Source of the DNA: Sphaerisporangium rubeum
Lineage (GTDB): Bacteria > Actinomycetota > Actinomycetes > Streptosporangiales > Streptosporangiaceae
Reading direction: 5' to 3'
Assembly: GCF_014207705.1 (NCBI RefSeq)
Contig: NZ_JACHIU010000001.1
Span: 6,812,501 to 6,876,500 of the forward strand
DNA length: 64,000 nt
Shown here: positions 18,934 to 28,632 of the stretch, in pieces
Layout: each line of letters begins with the position of its first letter
Position numbering within the stretch: the stretch's first letter is position 1
Notes under the pieces: generated by a model
Told to the model about the DNA's origin: nothing
The model's input: only the letters and a program-made list of their open reading frames with translations
Databases searched by the model: none
Program-made: the position numbers and the translations under genes

Positions 18934-18952
18934 GCACCGGATCAGCCGGTGC
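18934..18952 (+). terminator. Hairpin after lipoprotein gene
   Basis: Perfect 7-bp stem GCACCGG/CCGGTGC with a 5-base loop, 22 bp after the lipoprotein stop. Confidence 0.4.
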
Positions 18953-19077
18953 GCGCCAGGCCGTGCCGGGTCGGGTAGTACAAAGTTCTGTTCGCGGTGG
19001 CCCCGGCCGCGGAATCCGGACGATGGCGCGGTAATCTCCGCAACAGGGAGCCCTGCCGACGAACCCAGGAGAGCCAG

Positions 19078-20298
19078 ATGCCCGAGGCAGTCATCGTCGC
19101 GACCGCACGTTCGCCGATCGGCCGAGCCTTCAAGGGGTCGCTGAAGGACATGCGTCCCGACGACCTGACCGTCCAGATGATCAAGGCGGCGCTGGACAAG
19201 GTGCCGCAACTCGACCCGCACGACGTCGACGACCTCATGCTGGGCTGCGGCCTGCCAGGCGGCGAGCAGGGCTTCAACATGGCGAGGGTGGTCTCGGTGC
19301 TGCTCGGCCTGGACGACGTGCCCGGCACCACCGTCAACCGCTACTGCTCGTCCTCGCTCCAGACCACCCGCATGGCCTTCCACGCCATCAGGGCCGGTGA
19401 GGGTGACGTGTTCATCTCGGCCGGCGTGGAGACCGTCTCCAGGTTCGCCAAGGGCAGCAGCGACTCGCTGCCGGACACCGCCAACCCGTTGTTCGAGCGC
19501 GGCAAGGAGCGCACCGACGCGCGCGCCGCAGGTGGCGCGCCGCCGTGGCACGACCCGCGTGAGGACGGCGAACTGCCGGACGTCTACATCGCGATGGGCC
19601 AGACCGCCGAGAACGTCGCGCAGATCAAGGGGGTCGGCCGCCGCGAGCAGGACGAGTTCGGCGTACGGTCGCAGAACCTCGCGGAGAAGGCCCTCGCGAA
19701 CGGCTTCTGGGAGCAGGACATCACCCCGGTGACGCTGCCGGACGGCTCGGTCGTGAGCAAGGACGACGGACCGCGGCCCGGCACCACCTACGAGGCCGTG
19801 TCACAGCTCAAGCCGGCGTTCCGGCCCGACGGCACGGTCAACGCCGGCAACTGCTGTCCGCTCAACGACGGCGCCGCCGCGGTGATCGTGATGAGCGACG
19901 TCAAGGCCGCCGAACTCGGCATCACGCCGCTGGCCCGCGTCGTGTCCACCGGCGTCAGCGGCCTGTCCCCGGAGATCATGGGGCTCGGCCCGGTCGAGGC
20001 GTCCCGCCAGGCGCTGAGCCGTGCCGGCATGTCCATCGACGACGTCGACCTGGTCGAGATCAACGAGGCGTTCGCCGCGCAGGTGATCCCGTCCTACCGC
20101 GAGCTCGGCATCGACCTCGACCGGCTGAACGTCAACGGCGGCGCCATCGCCGTCGGGCACCCGTTCGGCATGACAGGTGCCCGGATCACCTCGACCCTGC
20201 TCAACGGCCTGCGTTTCCACGACAAGACCATCGGGCTGGAGACGATGTGCGTCGGCGGCGGCCAGGGCATGGCCATGCTGCTCGAACGCCTGAGCTGA
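19078..20298 (+). CDS. Thiolase (acetyl-CoA acyltransferase)
   Basis: A 406-residue thiolase with all three catalytic elements: nucleophile C90 in NRYCSSSLQ, H361 in GGAIAVGHPFGMTG, and the second cysteine C391 in ETMCVGGGQG. It cleaves 3-ketoacyl-CoA in beta-oxidation (FadA-like) or condenses acetyl-CoA units. The intact NEAFAAQV segment also fits. ATG 19078 has AGGAGAG 6-8 bp upstream. No beta-oxidation partner is adjacent. Confidence 0.93.
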   Translation: MPEAVIVATARSPIGRAFKGSLKDMRPDDLTVQMIKAALDKVPQLDPHDVDDLMLGCGLPGGEQGFNMARVVSVLLGLDDVPGTTVNRYCSSSLQTTRMAFHAIRAGEGDVFISAGVETVSRFAKGSSDSLPDTANPLFERGKERTDARAAGGAPPWHDPREDGELPDVYIAMGQTAENVAQIKGVGRREQDEFGVRSQNLAEKALANGFWEQDITPVTLPDGSVVSKDDGPRPGTTYEAVSQLKPAFRPDGTVNAGNCCPLNDGAAAVIVMSDVKAAELGITPLARVVSTGVSGLSPEIMGLGPVEASRQALSRAGMSIDDVDLVEINEAFAAQVIPSYRELGIDLDRLNVNGGAIAVGHPFGMTGARITSTLLNGLRFHDKTIGLETMCVGGGQGMAMLLERLS

Positions 20299-20348
20299 GC
20301 CGGAGCGGGATCGCGGCCGGCTCGGTTCCGGCGCAGGAGGCGAGCCGC

Positions 20349-20759
20349 TCAGCCCATGTAGTCGGGACCGGCCCGCTTGATGTCGATGCGGACCAGCACG
20401 TTGCGCTGCGTCCGCATCGCCTCGCGGAACTCGTCCCAGTCGGGGTGCTCGCCGGAGACGACGCGGAAGTACTCGATGAGTCCTTCCTCGGCCTCCGGCA
20501 TGGGGATCACCTCGGCGACCCCCTCGATCTGGACCCACTCCCCGAGGAACTCGTCGACCATCACACACAGGGAGACGTCGGGGTTGCGGCGCAGCTGCTT
20601 GGCTTTGGCCGCGCTCTCACGGGTGCTGACGATGGCGCGGCCCTCGGCGTCGATGCCGACGAGCACGGGGGACATCTGCGGGTGACCGTCCGAGCGCCAG
20701 GTCTGAATCACCGCACGATGATTTTTCCTGATGTAATCACGGGCCTTGTCGAGATCCAT
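20349..20759 (-). CDS. PPOX-class flavin/F420-dependent oxidoreductase
   Basis: A 136-residue split-beta-barrel protein of the pyridoxamine-phosphate-oxidase superfamily. It has the opening typical of actinobacterial F420- or FMN-binding members (HRAVIQTWRSDGHPQMSPV) and the conserved STRESAAKAKQLRRNP segment. Probably a small redox enzyme; cofactor and substrate cannot be assigned by eye. ATG 20759 gives the usual family N-terminus. Confidence 0.85.
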   Translation of the reverse strand: MDLDKARDYIRKNHRAVIQTWRSDGHPQMSPVLVGIDAEGRAIVSTRESAAKAKQLRRNPDVSLCVMVDEFLGEWVQIEGVAEVIPMPEAEEGLIEYFRVVSGEHPDWDEFREAMRTQRNVLVRIDIKRAGPDYMG

Positions 20760-20791
20760 GCCCCCATGATGACCCCGCCGGGGGCAGGACA

Positions 20792-20820
20792 GCGCCCACG
20801 CCATGGGACGGCGTGGGCGC
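20792..20820 (-). terminator. Terminator hairpin of DUF4287 gene
   Basis: Perfect 11-bp stem GCGCCCACGCC/GGCGTGGGCGC with a 7-base loop, 18 bp beyond the stop of the minus-strand DUF4287 gene. Confidence 0.65.
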
Positions 20821-20838
20821 ACTGGGGTGGGGCTGGGG

Positions 20839-21072
20839 CTACAGGAACCCCATGCGGGAACGGCGGTTCCGCTCGTGCTCGATGACGATCGCGGCGGCGT
20901 AGCCGTGGGTGAGCCCGTGCTCGTCGGCGAGCCAGTTGGCCCGCTCGTCACACCGTAGGAAAGCCGGGCCGTTGTCGATGGCTTGGAACCACTCGGGGAG
21001 TGCGCGTCCGGTGATGTCCGGAACCCTGGCGATCAGCTTGTTCTGCGTCTCCGGTGAGTGGTTCAACGACAT
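20839..21072 (-). CDS. DUF4287-type small protein
   Basis: A 77-residue protein resembling the DUF4287 family of small actinobacterial proteins (segments ALPEWFQAIDNG and WLADEHGLTHGYAAAIV). Function unknown. ATG 21072 is chosen because GGAGGTG lies 5 bp before it; an upstream ATG at 21084 would consume that site. Confidence 0.75.
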   Translation of the reverse strand: MSLNHSPETQNKLIARVPDITGRALPEWFQAIDNGPAFLRCDERANWLADEHGLTHGYAAAIVIEHERNRRSRMGFL

Positions 21073-21215
21073 GGGCACCTCCATGAGTAAGCCTCTTTGG
21101 GACGACACTGCATCACCCGGCCGCCGATGGCAAGCCCCAAATGGCCAGCCTTCTCTTACAAAACGTAGATCGTCGGTGGCGGAGCGTGCGATGATCAAAG
21201 GCTCACCAGGTGCCG

Positions 21216-21262
21216 GGCAAAGCGTGTGCCCCGCCGGGGTCCGGCGGGGCACACGCTTTGCC
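21216..21262 (-). terminator. Long perfect terminator hairpin after BI-1 gene
   Basis: Perfect 22-bp inverted repeat (left arm 21216-21237, right arm 21241-21262) with a 3-base loop, 27 bp after the stop of the minus-strand BI-1 gene. Arms begin GGCAAAGCGTG and end CACGCTTTGCC. Confidence 0.75.
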
Positions 21263-21289
21263 TGCTCGGGTAGTGCCCGAAATCGGCCG

Positions 21290-22081
21290 TTAATCGTTGT
21301 TGAAGAAGAAGCTGACGAAGCGGAGGATCTCAAGGTAGAGCCAGACGAGGCTCACCGTGAGGCCGAACGCCATCAGCCAGGAGTACTTCTCCGGCACCCC
21401 GGCCCTGATGCCCTGCTCGACCGCGTCGAAGTCCAGCAGCAGGAAGAAACAGCCGAGCAGGATCATGCCGATGCTGAAGATCCAGCCGATCGGGCTGTCG
21501 GAGCGCAGGCCGAGGCCACCCTCGATGAAGAACCCGAAGATCAAGTTGAGGACGACCAGGCCGATCGCGGCGAACGCCGCCGCGATGACGAACTTGGTGA
21601 ACTTCGGTGTGGGCCGGAAGATCTTCAGTGCGTAGACGGCCAGCATGCCGCCGAACGCCACCATCGTGCCGAAGACCGCCGCGACGACGACGCCGTCGTA
21701 CAGCGAGTTGTACACATTGCTGATCACACCGATGGCCACGCCGTACGCGACGGAGTAGCCGAGGATCAGCACCGGGTTGGTGCTCTGCCGGAACGAGACG
21801 ATCAGGCCGAGCACCAGACCGACGATCACGCCGGCGATCGCGGCTCCCATGCCGAGGTCGAGGTACCAGGCGAGGGCCGCGGACAGCACCAGGGTGCCGA
21901 GGGTGATGGCGCTGCGCACGACGACGTCGTCGATCGTCATCGGCCGTGCGGCGGTCGGCGGGGCGTACGACGGCGCGTCGTACATGTCCCGCAGGTGCTG
22001 CGGGCTCGCCATCGGGCCCGCGCCGTACTGCTGCTGGTTGTTGTGTCCCAGCCGGCTGAGGACCGGGTTCCTGCTCTGCAT
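21290..22081 (-). CDS. Bax inhibitor-1/YccA family membrane protein
   Basis: A 263-residue integral membrane protein with a ~50-residue polar, Gln-rich N-terminus and about seven transmembrane segments. It carries the family hallmarks (GLVLGLIVSFRQ, late acidic segment LLLDFDAVEQG). BI-1/TMBIM proteins form pH-sensitive Ca2+ leak channels in studied cases; the role in actinobacteria is unknown. ATG 22081 is preceded by GGAGGCA. A strong terminator follows. Confidence 0.9.
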   Translation of the reverse strand: MQSRNPVLSRLGHNNQQQYGAGPMASPQHLRDMYDAPSYAPPTAARPMTIDDVVVRSAITLGTLVLSAALAWYLDLGMGAAIAGVIVGLVLGLIVSFRQSTNPVLILGYSVAYGVAIGVISNVYNSLYDGVVVAAVFGTMVAFGGMLAVYALKIFRPTPKFTKFVIAAAFAAIGLVVLNLIFGFFIEGGLGLRSDSPIGWIFSIGMILLGCFFLLLDFDAVEQGIRAGVPEKYSWLMAFGLTVSLVWLYLEILRFVSFFFNND

Positions 22082-22709
22082 TAACTGCCTCCACTGCGAC
22101 CTGCGATCAGCCTGTTCGGTCGAGTCGGTCGAGCCGCACAGGAGTGCGCCAGTTGCCATAAGCCTTCCATCGGCCGCGGGTGCCGGGAGGACCCGGCCGC
22201 GACAGGCCACCGGGTGACGTGTGATCGGCCCGGCGGCACCGGTACAACGAAGGAGCTCGGCGGGGAGTTCCGCGCCGCCGGATTGCGTTTCGATCACGTC
22301 GTCCGCTCCCCGCCGCGGCGGCCATGGCGGGCCGGCCCTGTGGGAGGACGCCGGGGACCCTCCGGCGGTGGCCGGCGGCGCCGTCCAGGGAGGCGTGGAA
22401 GAGACAGCCGATATTCACCTCTCGTGAGGGAAATTTCCTGATGTTCGGCGATAATCCCTTTTTCGAGTTACTCGCGAGGTATTAGCGCGAGGTTCGCTTA
22501 CCGGCGGCGAAGATGACGGAGTGCATCGGATCGGATGTGCATCGGAGCGGCACGGAATGATAACGATTTACCGTGGGTGGGGAGCAACCGGGGGCTTGAC
22601 CAGCGGAGAACCCCCCGGATAATGCCTGGCGGGGGTGTACTGAACCGTCGAGGATATCGGAACTCGGCGCGACATGCGCGGCAGAGGCGTTTGTTCAGAC
22701 GGCGGAGGG
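22082..22709. other. 628-bp region without a convincing gene
   Basis: Between the BI-1 start and the tRNA gene. The first ~330 bp are GC-rich, with only short frames of biased composition. From about 22430 to 22660 the DNA is clearly AT-richer than its surroundings. No ribosome site plus coding-like frame was found. It may hold promoters for BI-1. Confidence 0.5.
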
Positions 22710-22782
22710 TGCCCCCGGTGGGACTCGAACCCACACTGGAACCCTTTTAAGGGGTTTGCCTCTGCCATTGGGCTACGGGGGC
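22710..22782 (-). tRNA. tRNA with anticodon UAA but class I (short) variable loop
   Basis: A 73-nt cloverleaf on the minus strand. Acceptor stem GCCCCCG/CGGGGGC, D arm GCC...GGC, anticodon stem AACCC/GGGTT with loop CTTAAAA (anticodon TAA, complement at 22747-22749), 5-nt variable loop CCAGT, T arm GTGGG/CCCAC with loop TTCGAGT, discriminator A. No encoded CCA. UAA would read the leucine codon UUA, but bacterial tRNA-Leu is class II with a long variable arm, so identity is uncertain. All stems pair perfectly, so this is not obviously a pseudogene. Confidence 0.85.
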
Positions 22783-23041
22783 GCCGTAATCATACGTAAC
22801 GGACCACACTTGCGTAACGGGTCAGAGCCCACGTCTACCGACTTCTGTCTGTAGTCCGCTGGATAACGATATACGGCGCGTGCCCCCTCGACTCGGGCAA
22901 TGAACAACAGACCGCTCAAGTAGCCCAATTTTCTCCCTCCTCCCGTTCCCCCGCGCTTCCCCTTGTACGGCCTTCGACGCAACAGTACGGCCCGCACCGA
23001 TCCGGCGCGGGCCGTACCCCGTCCATCCGCTCCCGCGGACC

Positions 23042-24361
23042 TCAGCCTGTGGCGGCCGCGGCGCGGAACTCCTCACGCGGGGACTCGATCTCCCCCATCG
23101 AGACGGTCTCGCGTTTGAAGAACAACGCGAGCGTCCAGTCGGCCACCACACGCACCTTGCGGTTCAGGGTGGGGACCCGCGACAGGTGGTAGGTGCGGTG
23201 CATGAACCACGCCGGCAGGCCGTGCAGCTTGACGCCGTAGACGTTGGCCACACCCTTGTGCAGGCCGAGACCGGCCACCGAGCCGGCGTACTTGTGCCGG
23301 TACGTCAGCAGCGGACGGCCCGCCAGGTGACGCACGATGTTGTCGGCCAGCACCTTGGCCTGCCGCACGGCGTGCTGCGCGTTCGGCGCGCAGTACTTGC
23401 CGGGGTTGGTCACGTCCGGCACCCCGGCGACGTCGCCGGCGGCGAACGCGCCGTCGGCGCCGACCACGGTGAGCTGAGGCGTGGTCTTCACCCGGCCGCG
23501 CTCGTCCAGCGGCAGGTCACCGGAGTTCACCACCGGGTTGGCCTTGACGCCGGCCGTCCACACGATGGTGGCCGACTCGAACTCGTCGCCGTCCGACAGC
23601 TTCACGTGGCCGCCGACGCAGGATTCGAGAAGCGTGCGCATCTTGACCTCGATGCCGCGTGCGCGCAGTTCCTCGATCGTCCACAGGCCCATCTCCGGGC
23701 CGACCTCCGGCAGGATGCGGTCGCTGGCCTCGACCAGGACCCACCGCAGGTCCTTCTCGCTGAGGGTGCCGTAGTACTTGACCGCGTCCCTCGCCATGTC
23801 CTCCAGCTCCGCCAGGGCCTCGACACCGGCGAAGCCGCCGCCGACCACGACGAAGGTGAGCGCGCGGCCGCGTACCCGCTCGTCGTCGGTGGCGTCGGCG
23901 CGGTCGAGCATGCCGAGCACCCGGTTGCGCAGCGCGATGGCCTCGCCGACCGACTTGAAGCCGATGGCGGCGTCGGCCAGGCCGGGGATCGGCAGCGTGC
24001 GCGAGATGGAGCCCGCGGCCATCACGATGACGTCGTACTCCAGGTCCATGGCGGGACCGACGAGAGGCTGGAAGGTGACGGACCTGTTGCCGTGGTGCAC
24101 TTTGGTGACCTTGCCGTTGAGCAGGCGCACGCCGGGAAGCACCCGCCGCAGCGGCGTCACGACGTGACGCGGGGACAGGTTGCCCGCGGCGGCCTCCGGG
24201 AGGAACGGCTGGTAGGTCATGTAGGACTGGGGGTCGACGATGGAGATCCGCACCTGTCCGGTCCGCAGCTCGCGCCGCAGCTTGCGCTGCAACCGGAGTG
24301 CGGTGTACAGCCCGACGTACCCGCCGCCGACGATGAGGATGTGCTTGGCCTTATGGTTCAC
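23042..24361 (-). CDS. ndh: Type II NADH dehydrogenase-like FAD oxidoreductase
   Basis: Single-subunit NADH:quinone oxidoreductase, 439 residues, which would feed electrons from NADH to menaquinone without pumping protons. The FAD dinucleotide motif HILIVGGGYVGLYTALRL is at the N-terminus. A second Rossmann motif (FVVVGGGFAGVEALAEL) binds NADH, and the later GDVAGVPDVTNPGKYCAPNA segment fits NDH-2. A C-terminal amphipathic stretch (VADWTLALFFKRE) may attach it to the membrane. GTG 24361 has AAAGGGG before it. A perfect Rex-operator match sits 26 bp upstream, so expression is probably controlled by the NADH/NAD+ ratio. Confidence 0.88.
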   Translation of the reverse strand: MNHKAKHILIVGGGYVGLYTALRLQRKLRRELRTGQVRISIVDPQSYMTYQPFLPEAAAGNLSPRHVVTPLRRVLPGVRLLNGKVTKVHHGNRSVTFQPLVGPAMDLEYDVIVMAAGSISRTLPIPGLADAAIGFKSVGEAIALRNRVLGMLDRADATDDERVRGRALTFVVVGGGFAGVEALAELEDMARDAVKYYGTLSEKDLRWVLVEASDRILPEVGPEMGLWTIEELRARGIEVKMRTLLESCVGGHVKLSDGDEFESATIVWTAGVKANPVVNSGDLPLDERGRVKTTPQLTVVGADGAFAAGDVAGVPDVTNPGKYCAPNAQHAVRQAKVLADNIVRHLAGRPLLTYRHKYAGSVAGLGLHKGVANVYGVKLHGLPAWFMHRTYHLSRVPTLNRKVRVVADWTLALFFKRETVSMGEIESPREEFRAAAATG

Positions 24362-24386
24362 GTCAGTGCCCCTTTGGCATCGTTGC

Positions 24387-24404
24387 TTGTGAAACCATTC
24401 ACAA
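24387..24404. promoter_or_regulatory. Rex operator (ROP) upstream of ndh
   Basis: TTGTGAAACCATTCACAA is a perfect 7+7 inverted repeat with a 4-bp spacer. It matches the known Rex consensus TTGTGAA-N4-TTCACAA and extends by one further base pair on each side (C...G). It stands 26 bp upstream of the ndh start codon, where a bound repressor would block transcription. Confidence 0.85.
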
Positions 24405-24457
24405 GCCTACGCCACGTACAAGCCTCAGGGCCAATCGGATATTCCGTACGCGGTAGA

Positions 24458-25291
24458 TCAGCCGGCGAGAGCCGTAGCACGGCTGAAGACCGCGTCGAGC
24501 ATGGGCTCGGTGACCCGGCCCGTGAAGGTGTTCTGCTGGCTCGGGTGGTAGCAGCCGATCAGGTGGACGGCGGCGCCGTCCCGGCTCAGCGCGACCTCGG
24601 CGCCGTGGCCGAACGGCGGACGAGGGGACGGCAAGGCGTACCCCGCGGCCCCCAGCGCCGGCCACACGGCCTGCCAGGCGTAGCCACCGAGGCAGACCAC
24701 CACCCGCAGCGACGGGGCCACCAGCTCGAGCTCACGGGCCAGCCAGGGGAAGCAGGTGGCCCGCTCCTGCGGGGTGGGCTTGTTGGCCGGTGGCGCGCAG
24801 CGGACGGCGGCCACCACGCGCGCGCCGATGAGACGCTGGCCGTCCCCCGCGTGCGTGCTGGTCGGCAGCGCCGCGAGACCCGTGCGGTACAGGGACGCGA
24901 ACAGCCAGTCGCCGCTGCGGTCCCCGGTGAACACCCTGCCGGTGCGGTTGCCGCCGTGCGCCGCCGGGGCCAGGCCCACCAGCAGCACCTTGGGCTCGTC
25001 GTCACCCCAGCCCGCGATGGGCCGTCCCCAGTAGATCTCGTCGCGGTACGCGCGCCGCCGCACGTCCGCGACCTCCTCACGCCACGCGACCAGGCGCGGA
25101 CAGGCCCGGCACACCGACTGCCGCGCCGTCAGCTCCGCGAGCGTGCCGCTGGACCGGGCCAGCTCGCGCACCTCCTCCGAGGTCCGCGCCACCGGGGTGT
25201 CCGGCGCGGCCGGGTCCTCGGGCCAGCCGCTCCCCGGCGGGACGAAGCTCACGCGGCCACCGCGCGGCACGTCACGACGGCGGCTCCTCAC
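24458..25291 (-). CDS. Uracil-DNA glycosylase, UdgB (family 5)
   Basis: Base-excision repair glycosylase of 277 residues that removes uracil and other deaminated bases. It has the Fe-S-type cysteine layout: CRACPRLV (first pair), then CAPPANKPTPQERATC (second pair). The active-site segments are GLAPAAHGGNRTGRVFTGD and, near the C-terminus, CYHPSQQNTFTGR. The GTG at 25291 overlaps the upstream ppx stop by 20 bp; an in-frame GTG at 25252 (product opening SFVPPGSGWPED) is an equally good start. Confidence 0.9.
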   Translation of the reverse strand: MRSRRRDVPRGGRVSFVPPGSGWPEDPAAPDTPVARTSEEVRELARSSGTLAELTARQSVCRACPRLVAWREEVADVRRRAYRDEIYWGRPIAGWGDDEPKVLLVGLAPAAHGGNRTGRVFTGDRSGDWLFASLYRTGLAALPTSTHAGDGQRLIGARVVAAVRCAPPANKPTPQERATCFPWLARELELVAPSLRVVVCLGGYAWQAVWPALGAAGYALPSPRPPFGHGAEVALSRDGAAVHLIGCYHPSQQNTFTGRVTEPMLDAVFSRATALAG

Positions 25292-26189
25292 CGAGGCCGC
25301 GCGCGATGCCGTCCAGGATGTCGTGCTCGCTGACCAGGACGTCCGCGAAACCGAACCGCTCGACGAGACGGTCGAGGATCAGCGCGCCGGCGCCGATCAC
25401 GTCGACCCGGCCGGGATGCATGACGGGGATCGCGGCGCGCTCGTCGTGGGTCATGGCGAGCAGCCGGCGCGACACCTCGTGGACCTTGGCGGCCGGCAGG
25501 CGGGAGCCGTGGATGCGGGCCGGGTCGTACGCCGGCAGGTCGAGCGCGATCCCCGCGACCGTGGTGACCGAACCCGCGAGGCCGACGAGGGTGCGCGCAC
25601 GGGACACCGGCACCTCGGCCGCCACCTGGTCGAGGGCCGCGTCGATGTCCGCGGTCGCCGCCGCGACCCGCGGCTCCCCGCCGGAGAAGTGGCGCTCGGT
25701 GAGGCGCACGCAGCCGATGTCCACCGAGATAGCGGCGTCCACGTCGGCGGTGCCGAGCACGAACTCGGTCGACCCGCCGCCGATGTCCACCACCAGCACC
25801 GGCGGCTCCGCGCCGTGGACCCCGGCGGTCGCGCCGAGGAACGACAGGTGGGCCTCCTCGGCGCCGGTGACCACCTCGGGCCGTACGCCGAAGATCTCGT
25901 GGACGCCGCCGGCGAACTCGTCACGGTTGCTCGCGTCGCGTGTGGCGCTGGTGGCGACCACACGCACCTTCGTCGCGCCGTGCGAGCGCACCAGCTCGGC
26001 GTAGCCGCGCATCGCGGTGAACGTGCGCTCAAGCGCCTCCGGGGCCAGTTTCCCCGTGCGGTCCACCCCCGCGCCGAGGCGCACGATCTCCATGCGCCGC
26101 TCGACGTCCGACAGGTCTCCCCCGTCGAGATCGGCGATGAGCAGCCGCACCGAGTTGGTCCCGCAGTCGATCGCCGCCACCCGCGTCAT
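25272..26189 (-). CDS. ppx: Ppx/GppA family exopolyphosphatase
   Basis: A 305-residue actin-fold phosphatase predicted to degrade polyphosphate or (p)ppGpp. The N-terminal phosphate loop is VAAIDCGTNSVRLLIAD and the second loop VVDIGGGSTEFVLG. This is the short, two-domain form usual in actinobacteria. ATG 26189 has GGAGGA 4-6 bp upstream and overlaps the DUF501 stop by 4 bp. Confidence 0.92.
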   Translation of the reverse strand: MTRVAAIDCGTNSVRLLIADLDGGDLSDVERRMEIVRLGAGVDRTGKLAPEALERTFTAMRGYAELVRSHGATKVRVVATSATRDASNRDEFAGGVHEIFGVRPEVVTGAEEAHLSFLGATAGVHGAEPPVLVVDIGGGSTEFVLGTADVDAAISVDIGCVRLTERHFSGGEPRVAAATADIDAALDQVAAEVPVSRARTLVGLAGSVTTVAGIALDLPAYDPARIHGSRLPAAKVHEVSRRLLAMTHDERAAIPVMHPGRVDVIGAGALILDRLVERFGFADVLVSEHDILDGIARGLGEEPPS

Positions 26190-26713
26190 GCGTCCTCCTC
26201 CGTGGCCCCGCCGGCGGCGTGCGGCACGCAGGGGCCGTCCTTCCACCAGTCGGGGAGCGCGTCCAACGCCTGCCTGCCGAGGGGGTTGCTCCCCGGTGCG
26301 GCCAGCTCATGCCCCACCAGCGCGTGCAGGCACTTCACGCGGTCCGGCATGCCGCCTGCGCTCTGCGTGCCGCGCGGCAGCGGCTCGATGCCGAGCTCCT
26401 CCGCCGCGTGGTCGCGCCGCGCCACGTAGTCGTCGTGCGCCGCGGCGTACGCCTCGGCGAGCGCCTGGTCGGCGGCCAGGCGTTCCCGCATCTCGGCCAT
26501 CATGCCGGTCGACTCCAGGGTGCCGATCGCCGAGGCGGCCTTGGGGCACGTCAGGTAGTACAGCGTGGGGAACGGCGAGCCGTCAGGCAGCCGCGGCGCG
26601 GTCTCCACCACGTCCGGCAGTCCGCACGGACAGCGGTGCGCCACCGCGCGCAGCCCTCGTGGCGGCCTGCCGAGCTGCCGTTCCACCGCGACCGCGTCGG
26701 CCGGATCCATCAT
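26186..26713 (-). CDS. DUF501 family protein
   Basis: A 175-residue cytosolic protein of the DUF501 family, a conserved actinobacterial neighbour of ftsB and ppx. It contains a Cys-rich N-terminal segment (HRCPCGLPDVVET, then YLTCPKAAS) and a conserved KCLHALVGHELA helix. Function unknown. It overlaps ppx by 4 bp and follows ftsB by 10 bp, so it is probably cotranscribed with both. Confidence 0.9.
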   Translation of the reverse strand: MMDPADAVAVERQLGRPPRGLRAVAHRCPCGLPDVVETAPRLPDGSPFPTLYYLTCPKAASAIGTLESTGMMAEMRERLAADQALAEAYAAAHDDYVARRDHAAEELGIEPLPRGTQSAGGMPDRVKCLHALVGHELAAPGSNPLGRQALDALPDWWKDGPCVPHAAGGATEEDA

Positions 26714-26723
26714 CTCGCTCCCG

Positions 26724-27143
26724 TCACGGGGCGGGTGTGCGACCCGCCTCCACTCGCCGGCCGTCGCCGCGGTCGGCGGCCTCGATCGACTCCCACAGCG
26801 TCTGGTACCACGGCGCCTTGGCCCGCGGCGTCCCCTCGGCCTTCGGCCGGCTGCCGGCCGGCCGCTCGGGGTCGCGCACGACGTAGCACTTCTCGCCGGT
26901 GCCGCAGTAGTGCAGCCGCACCCGGGCCTGCTGCCGGATGTAGGCCGGGTCGTCCAGTTGCTTGCTGCGCTCGGCCAGGTCCGCGAGGGCCTGGAGCGCC
27001 TGTGCCTGCTGCCGTTCGAGCTGCGCGATCTGGCGCCGCTGCGCGACGTACTCGCGGATCGGGTAGGCGAGGCTCATCGCGATGGCGCAGACCACGACGG
27101 CCAGGATCGCCGCTCGTCCTGTCAGCTGCGGACGCTTCTTCAT
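26724..27143 (-). CDS. ftsB: FtsB/DivIC-type septum formation protein
   Basis: Bitopic cell-division protein of 139 residues. It has a short cytoplasmic start, a transmembrane segment at about 12-30 and a Gln/Leu-rich coiled coil at about 34-65, then the conserved DPAYIRQQARVRLHYC region and a disordered tail. FtsB homologues join FtsL and FtsQ in the divisome. The location between eno and DUF501 is the standard actinobacterial one. ATG 27143 has GGAGGAG 1-3 bp upstream. Confidence 0.9.
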   Translation of the reverse strand: MKKRPQLTGRAAILAVVVCAIAMSLAYPIREYVAQRRQIAQLERQQAQALQALADLAERSKQLDDPAYIRQQARVRLHYCGTGEKCYVVRDPERPAGSRPKAEGTPRAKAPWYQTLWESIEAADRGDGRRVEAGRTPAP

Positions 27144-27212
27144 GCTCCTCCCCGGGGTTCTCCCGTCACCCGCGCCGCCACGGTGCGGCGGCACGGGCCA
27201 CAGGAGGACAAA

Positions 27213-28499
<1,287 letters not shown>

Positions 28500-28632
28500 C
28501 TAGAAAGTGTCAGGCCGGGGGCTCCCCCCGGTCGTCGCGCCACGGTGCGCGACGCAGGTTTCGACGTTTTGCCGCACGAGCCTATCGGGACCCGCGACCT
28601 GCCACGCGACCGCTCCCCACCAACGACGTACG

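Noticed and set aside
22710-22782. Calling the tRNA a normal bldA-type tRNA-Leu(UAA)
   Set aside because: The anticodon fits but the long variable arm of class II tRNA-Leu is absent; identity left open.
23186-25333. Long plus-strand frame opposite ndh and udgB
   Set aside because: Shadow of two clear minus-strand genes; low-complexity translation and no domain.
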